From: Pseudomonas alloputida
GTDB taxonomy: Bacteria; Pseudomonadota; Gammaproteobacteria; Pseudomonadales; Pseudomonadaceae
NCBI RefSeq assembly: GCF_021283545.2
Contig: NZ_CP128540.1
Location: 2,701,501 to 2,765,500 of the forward strand
Reading direction: 5' to 3'
DNA: 64,000 nt
Shown: piece after piece, positions 16,559 through 25,495 of the stretch
Layout: each line of letters starts with the position of its first letter
Numbering within the stretch: position 1 is the first letter of the stretch
The notes under the pieces: model-generated
Seen by the model: only the letters and a program-made list of their open reading frames with translations
The model's database searches: none
What the model was told of the DNA's origin: nothing
Position numbers and translations under genes: made by a program

Positions 16559-18643
16559 TCAACCCCCGCGTGTCACCCGGTAGGTGGCCGAAGGCTCCAG
16601 GCGAGCCTGCCAGCCGGGTGGCAGGACAATATTGGTGGTGTCTTCCTCGATCACACAGGGGCCATGCACGGTCTGCCCAGGCAACAGGTGGTTGCCGTTG
16701 AACACCGGTGTGGGCTGCCATTCACCGTCGGCACTGAACAGCATCGGGCGGACGGATTGCGCGGTGGGGGCGGGGGGCTCGGCCGGCCCCTGCAGCTCGG
16801 GTTGCGGCGGGCGTGGCAGGTGGCCGATCACCGAGCACTCCAGGTTCACCAGCTCCACCGGGCTGGCGGGTTCGCTGTACGAGTACAGGGTCTGGTGCCG
16901 GCTGTGGAAGCGGCTGATCAGCGCGGCCAGCCCTGCCTCGTCCAGGCTGTGCTGCTGCAGGTCCACACTGCACTCATGAATCTGCCCCAGGTAGCGCATC
17001 TCCAGGGTGTAGTGGCAACTGCTGGCCTGGTCGCCAAAGCCGTCTTCGCGCAGGTTGGCAAGGCCTTGCTGACGTAGTTCGGCGAGGGCCTGGTTGAGTT
17101 GCGCCAGGTCGACGTGCCCGGCGTCCAGGCGCATCGACAGGCTGGTGAGCTGGTCGTAGCGCACGTCGGACAGGATCTGGCCGAACGCACACAAGCCCGA
17201 GGCCACCTTGGGGATCAGCACGGTGTGCATGCCAATTTCTTCGGCCAGGCGCACCACGTGCATGCCCGCCGCACCGCCCGCGCCGATCAGGGCGAAGTCA
17301 CGCGGGTCGTGACCGCGCTCGATCGATACGCGCCGGATGCCGTTGACCATGTTCAGGTTGACCAGGGTAGTGATGCCGAATGCCGCGCGTTCCACACTGA
17401 TGCCCAGCGGTTCGGCGATCTTGCTCCGGATGGCGTCCAGCGCGGCCTGGCGGTTCAGGCGGATACTGCCGCCCAGCAGTGCGCCGTCGGGCAGGTAGCC
17501 AAGAGCCAGGTTGGCGTCGGTGACCGTGGGTTCGCGGCCACCCTTGCCGTAGCACACCGGCCCAGGCATGGCGCCGGCGCTGCGCGGTCCGACCTGGAGC
17601 ATGCCAAACTCGTCCAGGTGGGCGATGGAGCCACCGCCGGCACCCAGGGTCTCCACCTGGATCATCGGCACGCCGATGCGCTGGCGCAGGAAGTCCACGT
17701 CCTTGCTGAAGTTGGTGCGTCCGGCGTTGGTCAGGGTGATGTCGAACGAGGTGCCGCCCATGTCCACGGTAATGACGTTGTCGATACCGAACGGCCTCGC
17801 TACCGCCAACCCGGCTTGTGGTGCCGAGGCCGGACCGGAGTTGATCGCGTTGACGGCGCGCTCACGCATCAGGTGCCCGGGCGCCAACCCGCCGTTGGAC
17901 TGGAAGTAGCGTACTGGCTGCTGTGCGCCAAGCTCCTGGAACAGGTTGTCGATGCGCGCCACGTAACGTGCCATTACCGGGCTGAGGTAGGCGTTGACCA
18001 CGGTGGTGGAGGTGCGGGTGTATTCGCGAATCTGCGGGAACACCTCGCAGCCGGTGCAGACGAACACTTCCGGCAGGGCAGCCCGTACCAGTTCGGCGGC
18101 CCGCTGTTCGTGGCTGGGGTTGCGCACCGACCACAGGAAGGAAATGGCCACGGCCTGCACGCCTTCGGCACGGAAGTAGTCGATGGCGGCATGGATGGCG
18201 GCTTCGTCCAGCGGGCTGTGCTCACGGCCATCGCCAAGGATTCGGCCACCGATCGGGCGGCGCAGGTGGCGTGGGGCAAGCATGTGTGCCGGCGGGTAAT
18301 GGGCGTCGTAGCGGTGTCCTTCTTCCTTGTGCCCCAGGCGGATTTCCAGGCTGTCCTCGTGCCCCTCGGTGCACAGCAGGCCCACCTTGACCCCGGTGCG
18401 CTCGATCAGCGCGTTGAGGGCCACGGTGGTGCCGTTGATGCACAGGTCACAGTTGGCGATCAGTTCGGCCGGGCTACGCCCGGTGGCGTCGGCGATCTGT
18501 GCCAGGCCGGCGCGAATGGCCAGGGTGCCGTCCTGGGGCGTGGACGGGGCCTTGAACAGCTGCACGCCGCCGTCGCGATCGGCCAGGATGAAATCGGTGA
18601 AAGTGCCGCCGGCGTCTACGCCCAGGCGATATTGGTTACGCAT
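16559..18643 (-). CDS. hyuA: Hydantoinase/oxoprolinase subunit A (HyuA family)
   Basis: 694 residues, the usual length. The sequence shows two actin-like ATPase phosphate motifs: RLGVDAGGTFTDFILADRDG at the N-terminus and ITVDMGGTSFDITL in the middle. The LGAGGGSIAHLDEFGMLQVGPRSAGAMPGPVCYGKGG signature is typical of HyuA/OPLAH/acetone-carboxylase subunits. These enzymes use ATP to open hydantoin-type rings or carboxylate substrates. The B subunit is encoded just upstream in transcription order with a 13-base gap. The exact substrate (N-methylhydantoin, 5-oxoproline or other) cannot be assigned from sequence alone. Confidence 0.9.
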   Translation of the reverse strand: MRNQYRLGVDAGGTFTDFILADRDGGVQLFKAPSTPQDGTLAIRAGLAQIADATGRSPAELIANCDLCINGTTVALNALIERTGVKVGLLCTEGHEDSLEIRLGHKEEGHRYDAHYPPAHMLAPRHLRRPIGGRILGDGREHSPLDEAAIHAAIDYFRAEGVQAVAISFLWSVRNPSHEQRAAELVRAALPEVFVCTGCEVFPQIREYTRTSTTVVNAYLSPVMARYVARIDNLFQELGAQQPVRYFQSNGGLAPGHLMRERAVNAINSGPASAPQAGLAVARPFGIDNVITVDMGGTSFDITLTNAGRTNFSKDVDFLRQRIGVPMIQVETLGAGGGSIAHLDEFGMLQVGPRSAGAMPGPVCYGKGGREPTVTDANLALGYLPDGALLGGSIRLNRQAALDAIRSKIAEPLGISVERAAFGITTLVNLNMVNGIRRVSIERGHDPRDFALIGAGGAAGMHVVRLAEEIGMHTVLIPKVASGLCAFGQILSDVRYDQLTSLSMRLDAGHVDLAQLNQALAELRQQGLANLREDGFGDQASSCHYTLEMRYLGQIHECSVDLQQHSLDEAGLAALISRFHSRHQTLYSYSEPASPVELVNLECSVIGHLPRPPQPELQGPAEPPAPTAQSVRPMLFSADGEWQPTPVFNGNHLLPGQTVHGPCVIEEDTTNIVLPPGWQARLEPSATYRVTRGG

Positions 18644-18656
18644 GCGTGTTCTCCGG

Positions 18657-20402
18657 TTAGCGTGGGGCGCGGGCGAGGCGGGTGGCTGTTTCGTTCAGTT
18701 GGCCATCGGCATCGAGGACCACGCCATATTCCAGGGCTGCGCCTTGTGGCGAGACCAGGCCGTTGCGCACGTCCTCCAGTACTGCTGCGACCCGACGGCG
18801 AAGTGGGTCGCCGTAGCCACCACCCCCTGGGTTGATGTTGATGATGCGTTCGCCGGGCTGCAGGGTGAGCATGGGGTTCTGCGTGTAGTGGTCTTCGCGG
18901 CCATCGGCATGGCGATGGATCAGCCGGCCCAGTTTGGGCTCGAGCAGGGCATTGCGAGCCCCGGCGGCACCGGCGGTGGGCAACTGGCGGCCCTCGCCGA
19001 AGCCGACCACGGTCATGGCGTGGTCCAGCGGTTCGATCTCCAGGCGGGTGCCCGAACCACCGCGCAATTCACCGGCGCCACCACTGTCAGCCATCAGGCT
19101 GTAGCGGTGGATCAGCACCGGATACGCGTGTTCGAGCAGCTCGATATCACCGCTCATCAGCGCCCCGAAGCAGCACAGCGGGCCGCAGGCGTGCCAGCCA
19201 TCCATCACCTTGTTGGCACCGGCTCCGGAAATGATCGAGGCCAGCACCATCGTCACGTACTCGCTATTGCCGTTGCGCGGGTCGCGGCCGGCAATGTTGA
19301 TGCCGCTGCTATGCCCCCAGGAGGCCGTTACCCGCTGTGGCGAGGCCTGTTCCAGCGCAGTGCGCACGGCATCGGCGAGGGTTTCCATCGGCGTGGTGGT
19401 GCAATTGACGTGGGGCGCGGGTTCCTCGGCATTGCACAGCGTACCCCTGGGGCCGACATCGACCGTTACGCAGCGATACAGGCCTTCGTTGTAAGGCGGC
19501 GCCACCTGGGCGAACATCATCAGCCCCAGGTACACCCCGGATACCGAGTTGCCCTCATAGGAATTGATGAAGTACGGCACCTGCGGCGGGCTTTCGATGC
19601 GCACATGGGCCTGGTCGCCACGGATCTGCACATGGGCGGTGATGGCCAGTTCACCCAGGCCGTGGCCGGCATCTTCGAGCACGGCGGTGCCGCTGTAGTC
19701 ACCATCCGGCACATCGCGCAACAGCGCCCGCATGTGTCGGTCGGCCATGTTCTTCAGTTCGGCGATGCAGGCACGCACCTGTGCCACGCCGTATTTGTCC
19801 AGCAGCTCCAGCAAGTGCCGCTCGCCGACCTTGCAGGCGCCATACTGGGCATTGAGGTCACCTTCCTGATAAGGGCGGGCGCGCATGTTGGTGAGCATGA
19901 AGTTGATCACGTCCTCACGACGCTTGCCCTTTTCCCACAGCTTGACCGGTGGAATGCGCAGGCCCTCGGCGTAGATCTCCTTGGCATCGGGGTTGTAACC
20001 CGCCGGCACCGGGCCGCCGATGTCGGTCAGGTGGCCCTTGCAAACGGTCCAGAACACCAGCTCGTCCTGGTAATACACCGGTTTGTACATGCAGCAGTCG
20101 AGAATATGGCTGCCCTTGTAGGCGGGGTCGTTGTGGTAGATCACGTCGCCTTCGGCGATGTCGTCGCCGAAGAACTCGGCCACGCACTTCATGGCCGGGA
20201 TCAGCGAGCCCAGGTGGATGGGAATGTCCTGGCCCTGCAGGATCATTTCCGGCAAGTGGTCGAACAGCGAGTTGGAATAGTCGTGGGCGAGGTTGAACAC
20301 ACTGGAGCGCCCGGTCTTTTCCAGGGTCAGGGTCATTTCGCGTTGCGCTGTCTCCAGCGCACCCCGGACAACCGCAAGGGTGATCGGATCTACTGTCTGC
20401 AT
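18657..20402 (-). CDS. hyuB: Hydantoinase/oxoprolinase subunit B (HyuB family)
   Basis: 581 residues, full-length HyuB. Recognisable segments are TLAVVRGALETAQREMTLTLEKTGRSSVFNLAHDYS, GDVIYHNDPAYKGSHILDCCMYKPVYYQDELVFW and GGAGELRGGSGTRLEIEPLDHAM. HyuA lies 13 bases downstream and the two form a heteromeric ATP-dependent enzyme in the cytoplasm. A LysR gene follows about 150 bases upstream in the same orientation. The 20403-20554 gap holds no gene. Confidence 0.9.
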   Translation of the reverse strand: MQTVDPITLAVVRGALETAQREMTLTLEKTGRSSVFNLAHDYSNSLFDHLPEMILQGQDIPIHLGSLIPAMKCVAEFFGDDIAEGDVIYHNDPAYKGSHILDCCMYKPVYYQDELVFWTVCKGHLTDIGGPVPAGYNPDAKEIYAEGLRIPPVKLWEKGKRREDVINFMLTNMRARPYQEGDLNAQYGACKVGERHLLELLDKYGVAQVRACIAELKNMADRHMRALLRDVPDGDYSGTAVLEDAGHGLGELAITAHVQIRGDQAHVRIESPPQVPYFINSYEGNSVSGVYLGLMMFAQVAPPYNEGLYRCVTVDVGPRGTLCNAEEPAPHVNCTTTPMETLADAVRTALEQASPQRVTASWGHSSGINIAGRDPRNGNSEYVTMVLASIISGAGANKVMDGWHACGPLCCFGALMSGDIELLEHAYPVLIHRYSLMADSGGAGELRGGSGTRLEIEPLDHAMTVVGFGEGRQLPTAGAAGARNALLEPKLGRLIHRHADGREDHYTQNPMLTLQPGERIININPGGGGYGDPLRRRVAAVLEDVRNGLVSPQGAALEYGVVLDADGQLNETATRLARAPR

Positions 20403-20554
20403 AGGTCACCAACGTTTGTTCTTGTGCTTTAGGTGCGTGCCGCGGCGGGGCGGCGCGTGGTGACAGGCTAAGGGGCGGGGTGGGGGGAAGGCTTGTCGCT
20501 GGGTGTACCGGTTGTTGTGTCTGGGCGCACTTCAAGTTCGGGCAGGCGACACAA

Positions 20555-21409
20555 CTATTGCCCCAACATCTGTCGCACCAGCCATTGCCCGGCCGGCCCC
20601 AAGGCACGCCGGCTCGACCAGGCCACATCCATATCCACCCGCCGGGGGTAGCCCGCTATCTGCAACTCCACCAGCTCGTTGCCAAACCGTTTTACCAGCG
20701 CCCTGGGCAGCTCGGCCCAGCCAAACCCGCGTACGGCGAACTCCAGCAGGGTAAGGTAATCCGGTGCCGACCACGCTTGGCCACGGCCGTGGTGCAGGCT
20801 GGGGGCATAGGTCTTGATATACAGCTGTCGGGCGTTCTCCAGATGCTGTGCCTGTACTTGCGGCAGGCTTGCCAGCGGATGCTCGCTGGCGACATACACG
20901 CCGAACTCTGCCTGCTCCGGCAAGCGCGCCACGGCCACGTCGGCGGGGTAGCCGGGCTGTGTGGCAAGGATGCCGACATGGGCCAGGCCCTGCTGGATCA
21001 TCTCGATTACATCAGCGTCCTCCGCCGGGCCGCAGCGTAGCTCGGTATGGGGGTAGTGCTGGGCGAAACGAGTCATCACCGCCCCCTGGAACGTTACGCT
21101 GTAGCTGTCCGACATCACCACAGATACCAGCGCCTCGACATTTTGCGCCAGTCGCACTGCCAGCGCATCGAGCTGGGCGCTGGCCTCGAGAATTGCTTCG
21201 ACATGGCTCAGCACCTGCCTGCCCGCCTCATTGAGCGTGGGGTGGCGGCCATTGCGGTCAAACAGCGGGCAGCCGATATCGGCCTCGAAATTGGCGATGG
21301 CGATGCTGACAGTGGACTGGCTTTTGCGCAGCTTGCGCGCCGCCGCAGAAAAAGAACCGAGTGAGGCGGCTTCGGTAAAGGCGACCAGAGCTTCGGGAGA
21401 GTAACGCAT
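20555..21409 (-). CDS. LysR family regulator, divergent to PACE efflux gene
   Basis: 284 residues from ATG 21409, where LysR homology begins (MRYSPEALVAFTEAASLGSFSAAARKLRKSQSTVSIAIANFE). The effector domain covers about 90-280. It is divergent from the PACE exporter gene with 92 bases between starts. In that gap TTGATA (21414-21419) and TATCAA (21464-21469) form a spaced inverted pair that could be part of the operator. The LysR/PACE pairing is known for AceR/AceI, so this protein is probably the local regulator of the pump. Confidence 0.88.
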   Translation of the reverse strand: MRYSPEALVAFTEAASLGSFSAAARKLRKSQSTVSIAIANFEADIGCPLFDRNGRHPTLNEAGRQVLSHVEAILEASAQLDALAVRLAQNVEALVSVVMSDSYSVTFQGAVMTRFAQHYPHTELRCGPAEDADVIEMIQQGLAHVGILATQPGYPADVAVARLPEQAEFGVYVASEHPLASLPQVQAQHLENARQLYIKTYAPSLHHGRGQAWSAPDYLTLLEFAVRGFGWAELPRALVKRFGNELVELQIAGYPRRVDMDVAWSSRRALGPAGQWLVRQMLGQ

Positions 21410-21501
21410 GGTATTGATAAAACCGATGGTAGCTATGTCGCGAGTATCAGTTCTATCAAAGAAAATGGGAAGCACGACTCCCGCAATGGATGGAATGTGC
21501 A

Positions 21502-21930
21502 ATGAAAAACGTGTCTTTCACCGAACGCCTGGTCCACGCCGTTGGCTATGAAGTTTTTGCGGTACTGCTGTGTGCGCCGCTGCTGTCCTGGATCATGGGC
21601 AAGTCGCTGGCAACGGCGGGCACGCTGGCGGTGACCCTGTCGGTGATCGCCATGCTGTGGAACATGGTCTACAACGTACTGGTCGATCGCTGGGTGCAAA
21701 CCGAACGCATCAACTGGAAGGCCAGTACGCGTTTCGTGCACGGTCTTGGCTTCGAAGCCGGCCTGGTGGTGTGGTGCCTGCCGGTGGCGGCTTGGATGCT
21801 GGAGATTTCGCTGCTGCAGGCATTCATGGTGGAGCTGGGCTTCTTCGTGATCATCCTGCCCTACACCGTGGTCTACAACTGGGCGTTCGACAAAGCCCGG
21901 CACCTGCTGGTGCAGCGGCGTGTGGCATGA
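21502..21930 (+). CDS. PACE family multidrug efflux transporter
   Basis: 142 residues from ATG 21502; ATG 21490 in frame would add four. Two tandem bacterial transmembrane-pair (BTP) domains give four helices (AVGYEVFAVLLCAPLLSWIMG, LAVTLSVIAMLWNMVYNVLVDR, EAGLVVWCLPVAAWMLEI, AFMVELGFFVIILPYTVVYNWAFD). The two repeats share the N-Y-N-x3-D pattern (WNMVYNVLVDR / YTVVYNWAFDK). PACE pumps export biocides such as chlorhexidine using the proton gradient. A REP pair follows. Confidence 0.9.
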   Translation: MKNVSFTERLVHAVGYEVFAVLLCAPLLSWIMGKSLATAGTLAVTLSVIAMLWNMVYNVLVDRWVQTERINWKASTRFVHGLGFEAGLVVWCLPVAAWMLEISLLQAFMVELGFFVIILPYTVVYNWAFDKARHLLVQRRVA

Positions 21931-21947
21931 TTCTGTCACCCGGCGCG

Positions 21948-22047
21948 GGCTTGCCCGCTAATGCGGCTGCACTGACAACGGTGATCTCCCAGGCATTATT
22001 GGCTGGCGGGTGTGGCCTATTCGCGGGTAAACCCGCTCCTACGAGGG
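21948..22047. repeat. REP pair (BIME)
   Basis: One REP (GGCGCGGGCTTGCCCGC) begins near 21948 and an inverted one (TTCGCGGGTAAACCCGCTCCTAC) ends at about 22042. They separate the convergent PACE and ilvE genes. Confidence 0.75.
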
Positions 22048-22064
22048 GGCCGTGTAAACACATG

Positions 22065-22102
22065 AAAAAACGGGGCATGCCATTGCTGGCATGCCCCGTT
22101 TT
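22065..22102. terminator. Bidirectional terminator downstream of ilvE
   Basis: Perfect 12-bp stem CGGGGCATGCCA (22071-22082) / TGGCATGCCCCG (22087-22098) with a 4-base loop. It is flanked by an A-run on the left and a T-run on the right, so it works as a classical intrinsic terminator on both strands. Confidence 0.9.
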
Positions 22103-22119
22103 CATACAGCTGATGCGTT

Positions 22120-23139
22120 TCAGGCGACCTTGACGATCCAGCCTGCCGGTGCCTCTACATCGCCGCTCTGGATACCGGTCAGCTCGTTGTAGAGCTTCTG
22201 GGTAACCGGGCCGACCTTTTCCAGGTCGTGGAACACGTGCAGCTTGCCGTTGTACTCGATGCCGCCGATCGGGGTGATAACGGCCGCGGTGCCGCAGGCA
22301 CCGGCTTCGACGAAGCGGTCCAGCTTGCTGATCTCGACATCGCCTTCGATCACGGTCATGCCCAGGCGCGATTGCGCCAGTTCCATCAGCGAGAGGCGGG
22401 TGATGCCTGGCAGTACCGAGGCCGATTTCGGGGTGACGAACTCGTTGTTGGCGGTGATGCCGAAGAAGTTGGCCGAACCGACTTCCTCGATCTTGGTGTG
22501 GGTCAGCGGGTCGAGGTAGATGGCGTCGGCGAAGTTGGCCTTCTTCGCTTCAGCGCCCGGCTGCAGGCTGGCAGCGTAGTTGCCACCGACCTTGGCCGCT
22601 CCGGTGCCCTGCGGGGCAGCACGGTCGAAGCTGGAAATCTGGAAATTGTGCGGCTTCATGCCGCCCTTGAAATACGAACCAACCGGGATGGCGAACACCG
22701 AGAAGATGAACTCGGGGGCGGTGCGCACGCCAATGTTGTCGCCGGTGCCGATCACGAACGGGCGCAGGTACAGGGCGCCTTTGCCGTGCGGTGGCACGAA
22801 CTTTTCGTTGGCCTTGACCACTTGCTTGCACGCTTCGATGAACACATCGGTCGGCACGTGCGGCATCAGCAGGCGTGCGCAGCTGCGCTGCATGCGGGCC
22901 GCGTTCTGGTCCGGGCGGAACAGGTTGATCGAGCCGTCCTTGCAACGGTAGGCCTTCAGGCCTTCGAAGCACTGCTGGCCGTAGTGCAGGGCCGTGGAGC
23001 CTTCACTGATGTGCAGTACGTTGTCTTCGGTCAGGGTGCCCTTGTCCCACTCGCCATTGCGCCATACGGACAGGTAGCGTTTGTCGGTCTTGATGTAGTC
23101 GAAACCCAGCTTGTCCCAATTAATGCTTTCGTTGCTCAT
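22120..23139 (-). CDS. ilvE: Branched-chain amino acid aminotransferase
   Basis: 339 residues from ATG 23139 (MSNESINWDKLGFDYIKTDKRYLSVW), with GAGGGTG upstream; a longer in-frame reading to 23241 is not supported. This is a fold-type IV PLP aminotransferase of the long (BCAT-like) class. It interconverts Leu/Ile/Val with their 2-oxo acids. The lysine segment GTGAAKVGGNYAASL, EVGSANFFGI and EAGACGTAAVITPIGGI are conserved. It stands alone and ends in a strong terminator. Confidence 0.95.
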   Translation of the reverse strand: MSNESINWDKLGFDYIKTDKRYLSVWRNGEWDKGTLTEDNVLHISEGSTALHYGQQCFEGLKAYRCKDGSINLFRPDQNAARMQRSCARLLMPHVPTDVFIEACKQVVKANEKFVPPHGKGALYLRPFVIGTGDNIGVRTAPEFIFSVFAIPVGSYFKGGMKPHNFQISSFDRAAPQGTGAAKVGGNYAASLQPGAEAKKANFADAIYLDPLTHTKIEEVGSANFFGITANNEFVTPKSASVLPGITRLSLMELAQSRLGMTVIEGDVEISKLDRFVEAGACGTAAVITPIGGIEYNGKLHVFHDLEKVGPVTQKLYNELTGIQSGDVEAPAGWIVKVA

Positions 23140-23284
23140 GACACCCTCATTGTCTTGCAAGTGCCCGATCGCTCGGGCTGCTGTTATATGCGCACCATGC
23201 CACCTTAATACATCCTTGGCGGATCGGGAACGGCCAGTCACGAATTGATAGGGTGCGAAGCGATACTATCGTCAAACCGCAGGG

Positions 23285-23644
23285 TCAATGCCCCTGCAGG
23301 CGTTTTCCCCAGTCCCCGCCATGCACCCGTGCACAGGCCTCTTCGCTGTCATAGCGTACATGCCAAGCGGGATGGTCCAGCTGTATTCCGGCGTGGTCCA
23401 ATGCCTGGCAGGTCAGTGCCAGCATACGTGCCTTTGCGTCGCCCGCCACTGCAGCGGCTTTATCGGCCTCTTGCTCGAATACCCAGGTAATACGCAGGCT
23501 GCCCGGAAAGTCCTCGGGGTCGAGGCGATGGGTAAGCCAACTGAAGCCGACAATCTCCGCCTTGGCGGTTTCGCAGGCGTCGGTCAGGCACGCGACCAAC
23601 TCCCGCTCCAGGCGGCCCATTTCGCGTTTGCCCAATGCCTTCAC
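23285..23644 (-). CDS. Conserved hypothetical protein coupled to a glyoxalase-fold gene
   Basis: 119 residues, soluble. MKALGKREMGRLERELVACLTDACETAKAEIVGFSWLTHRLDPEDFPGSLRITWVF is conserved among pseudomonads, but I recognise no domain. Its start overlaps the stop of the upstream glyoxalase-fold gene by 4 bases, so the two are co-translated. Confidence 0.75.
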   Translation of the reverse strand: MKALGKREMGRLERELVACLTDACETAKAEIVGFSWLTHRLDPEDFPGSLRITWVFEQEADKAAAVAGDAKARMLALTCQALDHAGIQLDHPAWHVRYDSEEACARVHGGDWGKRLQGH

Positions 23645-24018
23645 GGGTTGGCCTCGTCATCGATCTGCTGGCAAAAGCGCAGGCGGTTGCCGAACGGGTC
23701 CCACACCTGCATCTGCAGGCCCCAATCCAGGCGCTCGGCCTCGGGCCGGGCAAAACCGTACTGTTTACCCTGCAATTCACGCTCCAGCGCGTGCAGGTCG
23801 TCGAGGCGGGCGAACACGGTCGAGCCAGGGCAGGCATCGCCATGGTGCTCTGAAAGGTGCAGGATCAGGCCATCACGGTGGATCTGCATGTACAACGGCA
23901 AGTCCGGGCTGAAGCGGTGCTCCCAGTCCAGGCTGAAACCCAGGAAATCGAGGTAGAACTCCTTGGCCTTGTCGATCGAGAATATGCGCAGGACAGGTAT
24001 GGCGGGGGCGAGGGGCAT
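23641..24018 (-). CDS. Glyoxalase/bleomycin-resistance superfamily protein
   Basis: 125 residues from ATG 24018 (MPLAPAIPVLRIFSIDKAKEFYLDFLGFSLDWEHRF). It has the VOC fold with paired beta-alpha-beta-beta-beta units and the DPFGNRLRFCQ ending. Candidate metal ligands are spaced as in glyoxalase-like or bleomycin-binding proteins. Its stop overlaps the following gene. It is a likely small-molecule resistance or lyase protein; the substrate is unknown. Confidence 0.85.
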   Translation of the reverse strand: MPLAPAIPVLRIFSIDKAKEFYLDFLGFSLDWEHRFSPDLPLYMQIHRDGLILHLSEHHGDACPGSTVFARLDDLHALERELQGKQYGFARPEAERLDWGLQMQVWDPFGNRLRFCQQIDDEANP

Positions 24019-24133
24019 GGTGCGTCCTTGACCGTGGATAAGGCGCCACTGTAACGCACTTGCGCCCAGCGTTGTCGACCGGCCCCGCAGCAATGGTTGA
24101 CCACCCGCCAGCCACTGCGTAGCCTTGCCACTT

Positions 24134-24310
24134 CGAGGTTCTTCGGCCTGGCCGAAGCTAAGACGGGAACGCGGTACAAGCCGCGGCTGCCCCCGCAACT
24201 GTAAGCACCGACAACGGATCGACACAGCCACTGCGCCAACGCGCGGGAAGGCGTCATCCCGCCAGCCCGAACGGGGACATGGAACGGTGCAAGCCAGGAG
24301 ACCTGCCTCG
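24134..24310 (+). promoter_or_regulatory. Cobalamin (AdoCbl) riboswitch
   Basis: Closing stem P1 CGAGG (24134-24138) pairs with CCTCG (24306-24310). The conserved core CCCGCAACTGTAAGC and the 3' B12 box AGCCAGGAGACCTGCC (24292-24307) are both present in the correct order. It lies 114 bases ahead of the cobW start, so high cobalamin should switch off cobW-cobN-chlD. The expression platform is probably the GC-rich 24330-24420 stretch before cobW. Confidence 0.93.
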
Positions 24311-24424
24311 TCACGTTTTCGACTTTCAACCGGGCGGGGTGATCCGGTGGCGAACAAGCCCGGCCGGCCTGGCCCGCGGCTGTCGTCCTGCATGCCCGCG
24401 CCACACTGCCAAGGGCAATGCGAC

Positions 24425-25492
24425 ATGAAAACACTGGCCAAGCTCCCCGTCACCATCGTCACCGGCTTCCTCGGCTCGGGCAAGACCACCTTGCTGCGCC
24501 ACATGCTCGACAACGCTCAGGGGCGCCGCATTGCGGTCATCGTCAACGAATTCGGCGAACTGGGCATCGATGGCGAAATCCTCAAGCAGTGCAGCATCGG
24601 TTGCACCGAGGAAGAAGCCAGCGGCCGTGTGTACGAGCTGGCCAACGGCTGCCTGTGCTGCACCGTGCAGGAAGAATTCTTCCCGGTGATGCGCGAGCTG
24701 GTAGCCCGCCGTGGCGACCTCGACCACATCCTCATCGAAACCAGCGGCCTGGCCCTGCCCAAGCCATTGGTACAAGCGTTCCAGTGGCCGGAAATCCGCA
24801 ACGCCTGCACCGTCGATGCGGTCATTACCGTGGTCGACAGCCCGGCCGTGGCCGCTGGCACCTTTGCCGCCTACCCGGACCAGGTCGATGCCCAGCGCAA
24901 GCTCGACCCTAACCTGGACCATGAATCGCCCCTGCACGAGCTGTTCGCTGACCAGCTGGCCAGCGCCGACCTGGTGGTGTTGAACAAGGCCGACCTGATC
25001 GACGCCGAAGGCCTGGCCAAGGTGCGTGCCGAGGTGGCCGAAGAACTGCCGCCGGCGGTGAAAGTGATCGAGGCCAGCAGCGGCAAGCTGCCACTGGAGG
25101 TGCTGCTGGGCGTGGGTGCCGAGTCCGAGGCGCATATCGATGGCCGCCGAACCCACCACGATTCGCACCACGATGGCGACGATCATGACGATCATGACCA
25201 CGACGCTTTCGACTCCATCTCCATCGACCTGCCTGAAGCCGACGAAAGCCTGCTGCTCGATGCATTGACCCAGTTGGTGGTGGAGTTCGGTATCCTGCGC
25301 GCCAAAGGCTTCGCCGCCATCCCGGGCAAGCCGATGCGGCTGCTGGTACAAGGCGTGGGCACCCGTTTCGACAAGCACTTCGACCGCGCCTGGCGCGCCG
25401 ACGAGCCGCGCATCACCCGCCTGGTGCTGATCGGCCAGGACCTCGATGCTGCCCAGCTGGAGGCGCGCCTGCGCCAGGCGCTGGGCGCCTGA
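24425..25492 (+). CDS. cobW: CobW family GTPase for cobalamin synthesis
   Basis: 355 residues from ATG 24425 (AAGGG upstream). G3E GTPase: Walker A GFLGSGKTTLL near residues 14-24, metal-binding GCLCC motif near residue 77, and NKAD guanine-specificity motif. A histidine/aspartate-rich loop (HHDSHHDGDDHDDHDHD) near residue 245 and the CobW C-terminal domain follow. CobW delivers Co2+ to the cobaltochelatase of the aerobic pathway. It is first in the riboswitch-controlled operon, and cobN starts 3 bases after its stop. Confidence 0.94.
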   Translation: MKTLAKLPVTIVTGFLGSGKTTLLRHMLDNAQGRRIAVIVNEFGELGIDGEILKQCSIGCTEEEASGRVYELANGCLCCTVQEEFFPVMRELVARRGDLDHILIETSGLALPKPLVQAFQWPEIRNACTVDAVITVVDSPAVAAGTFAAYPDQVDAQRKLDPNLDHESPLHELFADQLASADLVVLNKADLIDAEGLAKVRAEVAEELPPAVKVIEASSGKLPLEVLLGVGAESEAHIDGRRTHHDSHHDGDDHDDHDHDAFDSISIDLPEADESLLLDALTQLVVEFGILRAKGFAAIPGKPMRLLVQGVGTRFDKHFDRAWRADEPRITRLVLIGQDLDAAQLEARLRQALGA

Positions 25493-25495
25493 CCC

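Noticed and set aside
17099..18835. 578-residue antisense frame over the hydantoinase A gene
   Set aside because: Shadow frame; the minus strand encodes a full HyuA with both phosphate motifs.
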